Source: Macrostomum hystrix (lineage: Eukaryota; Platyhelminthes; Macrostomidae). From it: DNA of 64,000 nucleotides. The position numbers were made by a program, and so were the translations under genes. Position 1 is the first letter of the stretch. Each line of letters starts with the position of its first letter. A model generated the notes under the pieces. That model was not told the origin of the DNA. It did not search any database and was given only the letters and a program-made list of their open reading frames with translations. The stretch spans positions 2,527,001-2,591,000 of the forward strand of contig CATNEN010000030.1 in the NCBI GenBank assembly GCA_950097015.1. The letters are read 5' to 3'. Of the stretch, positions 57,701 through 64,000 are shown piece after piece.

Positions 57701-60700
57701 CTATATTCATCGAGACACGAGAACCAATATTCATCCAGACACGAGAACCTATATTCATCCAGACACGAGAACCTATATTCATCGAGACACGAGAACCAAT
57801 ATTCATCCAGACACGAGAACCAATATTCATCCAGACACGAGAACCTATATTCATCCAGACACGAGAACCAATATTCATCCAGACACGAGAACCTATATTC
57901 ATCCAGACACGAGAACCAATATTCATCCAGACACGAGAACCAATATTCATCCAGACACGAGAACCTATATTCATCCAGACACGAGAACCAATATTCATCC
58001 AGACACGAGAACCTATATTCATCCAGACACGAGAACCAATATTCATCCAGACACGAGAACCTATATTCATCCAGACACGAGAACCTATATTCATCCAGAC
58101 ACGAGAACCTATATTCATCCAGACACGAGAACCAATATTCATCCAGACACGAGAACCAATATTCATCCAGACACGAGAACCTATATTCATCCAGACACGA
58201 GAACCTATATTCATCCAGACACGAGAACCAATATTCATCCAGACACGAGAACCAATATTCATCCAGACACGAGAACCAATATTCATCGAGACACGAGAAC
58301 CAATATTCATCGAGACTCGAGAATCTATATTCATCCAGACACGAGAGCCTATATTCATCCAGACACGAGAACCTATATTCATCGAGACACGAGAACCTAT
58401 ATTCATCGAGACACGAGAACCTATATTCATCCAGACACGAGAACCTATATTCATCCAGACACGAGAACCTATATTCATCCAGACACGAGAACCTATATTC
58501 ATCCAGACACAAGAACCTATATTCATCCAGACACAAGAACCAATATTCATCCAGACACGAGAACCTATATTCATCCAGACACAAGAACCTATATTCATCC
58601 AGACACGAGAACCTATATTCATCCAGACACGAGAACCAATATTCATCCAGACACGAGAACCAATATTCATCCAGACACGAGAACCAATATTCATCGAGAC
58701 ACGAGAACCAATATTCATCGAGACTCGAGAATCTATATTCATCCAGACACGAGAGCCTATATTCATCCAGACACGAGAACCTATATTTATCGAGACACGA
58801 GAACCTATATTCATCGAGACACGAGAACCTATATTCATCCAGACACGAGAACCTATATTCATCCAGACACGAGAACCTATATTCATCCAGACACGAGAAC
58901 CTATATTCATCCAGACACAAGAACCTATATTCATCCAGACACAAGAACCAATATTCATCCAGACACAAGAACCTATATTCATCCAGACACAAGAACCTAT
59001 ATTCATCCAGACACAAGAACCTATATTCATCCAGACACGCGAACTAATATTCATCCAGACACGAGAACCTATATTCATCGAGACTCGAGAACTAATATTC
59101 ATCGAGACTCGAGAACCAATATTCATCGAGACACGAGAACCAATATTCATCGAGACACGAGAACCAATATTCATCCAGACACGAGAACCTATATTCATCG
59201 AGACACGAGAACCTATATTCATCGAGACACGAGAACCTATATTCATCCAGACACGAGAACCTATATTCATCCAGACACGAGAACCTATATTCATCCAGAC
59301 ACAAGAACCTATATTCATCCAGACACGAGAACCAATATTCATCCAGACACGAGAACCAATATATTCATCCAGAAACGAGAACCAATATTCATCCAGACAC
59401 GAGAACCAATATTCATCCAGACACGAGAACCTATATTCATCCAGACACGAGAACCTATATTCATCCAGACACGAGAACCAATATTCATCCAGACACGAGA
59501 ACCAATATTCATCCAGACACGAGAACCAATATTCATCGAGACACGAGAACCAATATTCATCGAGACTCGAGAGCCAACACTCATCGAGACTCAAGAATCT
59601 ATATTCATCCAGACACGAGAGCCTATATTCATCCAGACACGAGAACCTATATTCATCGAGACACGAGAACCTATATTCATCGAGACACGAGAACCTATAT
59701 TCATCCAGACACGAGAACCAATATTCATCCAGACACGAGAACCTATATTCATCGAGACACGAGAACCAATATTCATCCAGACACGAGAACCAATATTCAT
59801 CCAGACACGAGAACCTATATTCATCCAGACACGAGAACCAATATTCATCCAGACACGCGAACTAATATTCATCCAGACACGAGAACCTATATTCATCGAG
59901 ACTCGAGAACCAATATTCATCGAGACACGAGAACCAATATTCATCGAGACACGAGAACCAATATTCATCCAGACACGAGAACCTATATTCATCGAGACAC
60001 GAGAACCTATATTCATCGAGACACGAGAACCTATATTCATCCAGACACAAGAACCTATATTCATCCAGACACGAGAACCAATATTCATCCAGACACAAGA
60101 ACCTATATTCATCCAGACACGAGAACCAATATTCATCCAGACACGAGAACCAATATATTCATCCAGACACGAGAACCAATATTCATCCAGACACGAGAAC
60201 CAATATTCATCGAGACAAATGAAAGGCAATTAGATCTCTCGACCTCTTACCAGATCAGGCAAGTCAAGCGGCGGCAGCACAGGCTCTTCTGGCATCCTGA
60301 GACCGCCAGCGGCATCGAAGCAGCCAACAGAGACGAGCTCTGCAAGGCAGGCGCTGCTGCCTGTTGCCAGGGCCCAGAGCAGCGGTGTTCGACCGTGCGA
60401 CCTGTCGGCTGTGACCCGGCTGGCCGGCCTGGTTGCAGGGCCCAACAGGCGTACAGATACCGGGTCACTGGTGCGACAGGCCAGGTGAAGCGGGAACTGG
60501 CCAGACTGGGAAAAAGCATGGGGGCATGGCTTTATTGTTGGCTTTACGAATCAAGAGTCAACACACTCAAGTTTTATCGAGAAATCACGAGGTCTTAACC
60601 GACGAAGGGAATATCAACAAAAAGATTTAATGATCGACGAAAGGCGAATGGAAGGGAAAAGCGGTGAAACTAAATTCGATCGTACGGGCTCGTATATATT

Positions 60701-61257
60701 AGTCCTCATTAGATCAAGGTTCACGAAAAGTCCTTGAGTCGTGGGGGTATGTTTAGCTGCGGGTTCAAGCAAAGCACAAGCGACGTAGTAGTCACAATGT
60801 ACGCCCCTTGTCACTGTCTTAAAAATTTAAATCTTAAAATTTCTACCTCGTCCACCTGGTTTGCGAACTGTTCGTCCCGATCTAGCAGCCTTCGCATCAC
60901 GTGGTAGCTTCGCGTAATCACCGTCGCATGCATCAGAGGGCAGCTTTCCAGCACCGTTGGGATGTTCGCTAGTTCAGCGTCATTGGTTCCCGCCAACCGG
61001 ATGCGCTCATCCTCGGTCAGCTCCAGACGGTAGACCGCATCATTCGGAGACAACTGTTCCTGCTCCGCAATTCCGCTTTCGACGTCTCCACGAAGCAGGC
61101 TGCCAATGTCTACTTGCTCCGATACCATCTTGACAGTCTTCCTGGCGGAAGGTAATGCAGCTGTTGAAGATGCTGGCGATTGCGTTCCCGCAGCGTTTTT
61201 ATTGACGCTCTCACTCAGCTCCAGGCTGTCGGTAAGACGAGTCTTGGAGGAGTTCAT
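41420..61257 (-). CDS. Ankyrin-TRPM2-NUDT9H fusion cation channel (21 exons)
   Basis: Exons: 61257-60847, 60505-60251, 56835-56630, 56441-56270, 56185-56014, 55523-55360, 54214-54013, 53248-52575, 50194-50177, 50086-49972, 49229-49022, 48560-48332, 48245-47983, 47829-47736, 47213-46770, 44997-44802, 44245-44116, 44011-43821, 43594-43260, 42784-42372, 42104-41420 (TGA). They total 5577 nt, or 1858 aa, and every junction is in phase. Order: ankyrin repeats (about 106-255), TRPM homology region (about 295-1000), pre-S1 and S1-S6 with pore (about 943-1317), TRP helix (about 1330-1350), coiled coil (about 1440-1520), NUDT9-H-like domain (about 1590-1858). Family knowledge: TRPM2 is a Ca2+-permeable channel gated by ADP-ribose and Ca2+. 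It is assigned to TRPM2 by the CPCG and FGEVEFSGL N-terminal block and the NUDT9-H tail. Less certain are the 18-nt exon, the acceptor at 49230, the donor at 43260 (GTCGAT) and any 5' UTR exon. The frame is open above the start codon to about 61320, so translation could begin further upstream. Confidence 0.9.
42112..42290. repeat. 16-bp minisatellite in the last TRPM intron (inverted copy)
   Basis: About 10 copies of GGAGTGAGGTGGGTGT, with TTGTATTT interruptions. It is the reverse complement of the unit at 41095-41356. It fills most of the 267-bp intron between exons 20 and 21. Confidence 0.92.
42833..43172. repeat. 33-bp minisatellite in TRPM intron 19
   Basis: About 10 copies of a 33-bp unit containing AGACCCAACTGGGCAGAGTG, with alternating GAGTGGAAGCTTGATAG and TGTGGACGCTTGACAG versions. 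Confidence 0.93.
43821..44997 (-). other. Exons 16-18: pore, S6 and TRP helix
   Basis: S5 starts IVKDLLPFLVIFLLFILAYG. The pore helix and filter are SYFQVFGELKVDLM, where TRPM2 has YLQIFGQIPLDEID, so Gln is replaced by Glu just after the Phe-Gly. Two cysteines (DNC, IGC) follow in the outer pore and could form the conserved disulphide. S6 is WLAPILLGVHIVLTNVLLLN plus LLIATFS. The TRP helix region is WTLQRYMIMREYTERSPIAP. Confidence 0.85.
44288..44615 (+). repeat. Family A SINE in TRPM intron 16
   Basis: Full-length type copy, plus orientation. Its head is GAGTGGCAGAGCGGTTAACG and CCCTGAGCTCG, its body includes GGGCTTGTCGTGCAATTTAC, and its end is GCCCTCATGCAATTACTATTG. It sits about 40 bp upstream of exon 17 in the gene's sense. 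Confidence 0.85.
45150..46660. repeat. 25-bp minisatellite in TRPM intron 15
   Basis: About 60 copies of a 25-bp unit containing TGAGTAGTTTTCTGGGTTTC, with T-tract length variation. It separates S5-proximal exon 15 from pore exon 16. Confidence 0.95.
47885..47970 (+). repeat. Family A SINE head, internally deleted
   Basis: AGCAGAGCGGTCAACTCGTC and CCAAGGTCCCTGAGG match the tRNA-like head, and GATGAGAGTAAGGGCAG matches a later part of the body. Most of the element is missing. In TRPM intron 13. Confidence 0.5.
48806..48871. repeat. GTGTAC-based short tandem repeat
   Basis: Runs of GTGTACA and TGTACTG, 7-9 bp period, in TRPM intron 11. Confidence 0.8.
49375..49760. repeat. Compound 30/27-bp minisatellite in TRPM intron 10
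   Basis: About five 30-bp units (GTCTTGGCCGCACCCCATCC, then CCCTCCTAGA) pass into about eight 27-bp units (GTCTTGGCCGCACCCCACCC, then CTCAAAA). Both share GTCTTGGCCGCACCCCA. Confidence 0.93.
50285..52505. repeat. 21-bp minisatellite in TRPM intron 8, about 100 copies
   Basis: Units ATTACCTACAATCACTCTGA(G) and ATTGCCTACAATCACTCTGC(G) are interspersed. The marker CCTAGAGTCTCTCAGAGATT occurs at 50581, 51358 and 52471, spacings of 777 and 1113 bp (37 and 53 units), so large blocks were duplicated. Frames of up to 656 codons on both strands are artefacts. Confidence 0.96.
53300..53995. repeat. 15-bp minisatellite in TRPM intron 7
   Basis: About 46 copies of AGATCCCCAAAGCTC or AGATCCTCAAAGCTC. 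It fills the 764-bp intron between exons 7 and 8 almost completely. Confidence 0.95.
54332..55290 (+). mobile_element. Family A SINE interrupted by another retroposon
   Basis: The left part at 54332-54564 has the head GGGCAGAGCGGCCTAACGCG and body. The right part from about 55145 continues with TGTGCTCAGGAGTCAGCGAA, ending near GCCCTCCTGAAATTATTAG. The interruption holds a different tRNA-headed element. Confidence 0.75.
54565..55140 (+). mobile_element. Second tRNA-headed SINE (family B), about 575 bp
   Basis: It starts GGGGGCGAGTGGGTCAGCGG and CTAGTTCGATTCACCC (box A- and box B-like) and ends in a short ATAGATAGAGATAGAG tail. ATGCGCCTG flanks both sides (54555-54563 and about 55147-55155), a likely 9-bp target-site duplication. 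Inserted in a family A copy in TRPM intron 6. Confidence 0.65.
55560..55815. repeat. 18-bp minisatellite in TRPM intron 5
   Basis: About 14 near-identical copies of GTGTATCTATGACCAGTC, starting 37 bp from the exon 6 boundary, so it overlaps the branch-point region on the sense strand. Confidence 0.95.
56630..61257 (-). other. Exons 1-3 of the TRPM gene: ankyrin-repeat extension
   Basis: Exon 1 ends with a helix pair (CPLMHATVITRSYHVMRRLL) and ANQVDE. Exon 2 continues without a phase change as SGQFPLHLACRTSDPVSVRL and then HGRTPLLWALATGSSACLAE. Exon 3 opens EGKTALDYLDDYN. These are three to four ankyrin repeats by the G-x-TPLHLA pattern and the V-x-x-LL second helix. Exon 3 also carries the linker to the TRPM2 part and ends in phase 2 (TTT GA|GTATGT), which matches the C that starts exon 4. 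Human TRPM2 has no such extension. Confidence 0.85.
56880..60215. repeat. 24-bp minisatellite in TRPM intron 2, about 139 copies
   Basis: Units contain ATATTCATCCAGACACGAGA, with CGAGAC, CTCGAG and CAATAT variants. Variant blocks recur (for example GAGACTCGAGAATC at 58312 and 58720, 408 bp or 17 units apart). The array fills the intron between the second and third ankyrin exons, leaving about 35-45 bp at each end. Open frames of up to 1002 codons (plus) and 897 and 721 codons (minus) are repeat artefacts. Confidence 0.97.
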
Positions 61258-63574
61258 CGCCTGGCAGGACGTGTGGAGTGTAGCTCGCTCAGTTCTGGTG
61301 GAAACTAATGGCGCGTCTGTTATGTTATTGGGTTTGCAAGTTTTTTAAATCGACTTTACCACCCGTTTGAATTCAAAGCTTCATTCTAAGAACTGGTACG
61401 AAATTTTATCAATAATGTACGAGCGAACTTCATGGGGGTTCGGGTTGGGGTTCGTATTGGATTTGAGTTAAACTTTTTGGAAATTTCCATATACCACGGC
61501 TCTTCAGAGCTGTGGATGAAAACTCTTTATAAAGACACTCACAACTCACGATGCGTTGTCGAAAATGTCTTGCGAGGAAACTAATTCCTGATCTATTTCT
61601 GTTCCATAAAGGTTAGCACGATTTGAAGTCTGCTTCGAGAATAAACGAATCGGGGTAGATTCGTAGGTGAATACGGAGGTGAATTCAGTTGAGAAGCTGT
61701 ATTTCACCGGAGTTCTGCGCGCACACACCTAATAACCAACTAAGCCTGACGCGCAGAAGAATAGGTGGGGCGTTGGGGTTGCCGGGCCGAGCCTGGGACC
61801 ACAACAAACTCAGCGGCGTGCCTAGCAACGCCAAGCAGATTGTGAAGGACAGAGGCGAGAGCAATCGAGTGTGAGTCAGTGTGCACTTATCGTAATATTA
61901 GAGAGAAAGGGTGACGAGAAGCAGACGTGTCCGCACAGACAAAACGAGTGCATTGGGCAGCTACCAGAGTGTATTTGCACAGCTCATCAGTTCTGATTGC
62001 TGTTTAGCCATTGGGCGATTGGCATACAGCTGGAAGAGATCTGGGATGCTTCAAGGTCGATTAATTTGGCGTCCTATAATGGATGGGTTCGGTGATTTCA
62101 ACGGGGCTTACGCGTGTACGCGAGAACCACACTTTTTATTGACATCACACACGGTTGCACTAAATATGATTTAACATTTAAATAGAGCTTTTGGTTGATT
62201 TTGGTTGTTCCTCGAGCCCAACAACATGGCATGTAGCTATTTGTGGCGCACAATTTAGGTTTAGATACTTACATGCCTAATTAAACTTAAATGAGCTAAA
62301 ATGATAGTTAAATTACCATTGAACCGGCTTAAAACAGGCAATTAGTGTGGAGATTTTAGCTTTGATTAAAGTACTAGTTCATGCGGTCGCAGCATTGTAG
62401 TGTATTTGTGCAGTTGCCATTGCATTGTCAATGCATTTTGGTTTGGCACCGAATAAAAGCAGAGTAGAAGTGCCTGCTGCAGCTGGTCACACATAACTTT
62501 CTGACAATCGGAACCGATTTTATTGGCGCGTATAATAAACGGCACAATCATTAGAAAAGCTATTAAATTAATGAAAAATTCATGAACAAACTGGACGCGA
62601 TAAAGACTGCAATAATTGACTAAGCTTATATTGTCTTCTCTACTGAATTCGGCCAGATTGCATTATAATATGAGAATGAGAAAAGCTTTCATATTTGCTT
62701 AATTGTCGTCTATTTTTAGGAGGCCGTGACGCAGACTACTATATATAGTAAACTTTAATGGTCTGATTCAATCAAACAAGTTTATCGTTTCAGTATTTCT
62801 AATCAAGTTTGTAAGTTTCAAGTCAATAGTGCCAGCTCTTGTACCAATCGTGAATTACTTTAAGGTATAACAAACCATCGATATTTTTTATAATCTCACA
62901 GTGTGCATGTACAATAAATAATGAATACTTCAGATAATTTAAAGTAATTTTAATAAACCATTTTTTATTTATTCTGTGGGTTTAAAAATAATTCTGTGGA
63001 CAATAGAATGAAAATATTTGGACATTTTTTGGATTAGTACGTTAGAATGGTGACTTTTTGGAGCGTTGCAGCTAAAGGTACTCGTGTGTATAATTCATAT
63101 CATTTATCTGCTCCATCTGCTTCCTGTTTGAAATGGAGTAACCTAGTGTGTAGTGGTAATTAGAGCTGCCTTAATTGACTGCATGCGATACATAGACCCA
63201 AACGCACCTGGCTCTTCATCAGCAGAGCATAATAGAGATATTTGCTTGTCAAACTGGTTAATTCAGGCTGCACTCTGAAGAACACTCATAACTAAACGGC
63301 TCGTATCGCGTGGATCGGTGTTGAGAATGCATCCGATATATATGACAGGTAAGGCAAATGATGGAGGCAAAGTTATCTCAGAGTATATAAATGGATGTAT
63401 CTGCAGACATCCATTGTAGATAAAGCTCTTGTAAGCTTGTGATGCTGAAGGATGACAGTTTCATGTATTTAAGGGGGGATCGTTGCCACATGAATTTATC
63501 ATTCTTTTTCATTATATAGTGCAAAACCTGGACAAATATTGATTCTTGTGTCTCTGCGAATGTTAATAATCATA
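61258..63574. other. AT-rich region upstream of the TRPM gene
   Basis: Should contain the TRPM promoter. A minus-strand frame of 60 codons at 61728-61546 ends at a good donor (GCATC|GTGAGT) and could be an upstream exon, but its phase does not match the nearest acceptor at 61318. No other gene was recognised. Confidence 0.45.
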
Positions 63575-63745
63575 ATATAATAGTAATATTAATAATTGCA
63601 GGAGCGATGCGGGCAATGGTACATCATTTGGTGAGGCGCAGCGAGGAGGCAATTCTGCCCCATGTCGCTGACTCCTGAGCACACACACTCAGAAACTGTA
63701 CGCAGGCGCACGCTTACACAGGTGTGTACATCTGCACTGACTTTG
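63575..63745 (-). repeat. Family A SINE, truncated
   Basis: ATT-rich tail, then TTGCAGGAGCGATGCGGGCA, GAGGCAATTCTGCCCCATGT and CACACAGGTGTGTACATCTG. The head half is absent. Confidence 0.75.
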
Positions 63746-64000
63746 TAAATTATTTGCTAGACAAGCACATAAAAAAATAGTTTACGTTTTTCGGACTCTA
63801 CTTTAAGTAGTCAATTCGGTTGTTTTAATCATCACACATTCTACGAGTTCGCATTCTCTCGTATCTGTTGGGTAGCAGACCGCGGACGCACAGGCCTCAG
63901 GACAATTTTATTTTTTACGCATAACGAAACTTTCTTCAATGGTAAGATAACATAAGATTGGCTCAAAAATCTCCTAGTTTTAAAATGCAGGTCTCACCTG

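Noticed and set aside
56857-59865. 1002-codon repetitive frame and its minus-strand counterparts
   Set aside because: The 24-bp unit lacks stops in several frames on both strands. The segment sits between two phase-matched exons and behaves as an intron.
536-60215. CRISPR arrays suggested by regular direct repeats
   Set aside because: Repeats are contiguous with no unique spacers, there are no cas genes, and the DNA is eukaryotic.
61546-61728. Upstream coding exon of the TRPM gene
   Set aside because: Good donor, but its phase (2) does not match the acceptor at 61318 (needs 1). It could only be a non-coding 5' exon.

Overview
This is animal nuclear DNA. All five protein-coding genes recognised have introns with GT..AG boundaries. 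Their products are bilaterian families: a Gbeta5-type G-protein beta subunit, a CLASP microtubule-binding protein, a FAM184-like coiled-coil protein, a small secreted peptide precursor and a TRPM2-type cation channel. Coding exons are GC-rich, while intergenic DNA and the non-repetitive parts of introns are AT-rich. I cannot name the species. An invertebrate bilaterian, perhaps a spiralian, fits the repeat-rich genes and the NUDT9-H-bearing TRPM2-type channel, but that is inference. No prokaryotic, viral or CRISPR features were seen.

Layout: 1-4400 is gene-free apart from a G-rich minisatellite (275-1600) and a tRNA-headed SINE-like repeat (about 4100-4395). A complete four-exon GNB5-like gene lies on the minus strand (4419-6179). 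AT-rich intergenic DNA follows to 11325. A 13-exon CLASP gene runs on the plus strand (11326-28655) with a long pyrimidine-rich minisatellite in its probable 3' UTR (28864-30978). 31000-35980 holds repeats, a SINE and one orphan last-exon-like segment. A short FAM184-like gene (35983-38341) and a two-intron secreted peptide gene (39399-39956) follow on the minus strand. The rest of the window to 61257 is one 21-exon minus-strand gene. Its conceptual product (about 1858 aa) has N-terminal ankyrin repeats, a TRPM2 homology region, six transmembrane segments with a pore, a TRP helix, a coiled coil and a NUDT9-H-like domain.

The headline result is that fusion. Ankyrin-repeat exons join the TRPM2 exons in matching phase across three introns, and the C-terminal NUDT9-H domain keeps its fold landmarks but not the Nudix box. 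The second theme is intron structure. Tandem minisatellites (units of 15-60 bp) fill many introns almost from splice site to splice site, and one array in the FAM184-like gene looks as if it arose by amplification of a 3' splice site. Very long open frames (up to about 1000 codons) across these arrays, often on both strands, are repeat artefacts and are not annotated as genes.

The genes do not form an operon or pathway. Gbeta5, the TRPM channel and a secreted peptide would suit signalling tissue, and CLASP is a general cytoskeletal protein, but shared function is not implied by the sequence. Exon boundaries below were set by hand from splice consensus, reading-phase continuity and recalled family sequences. 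No alignment was run.
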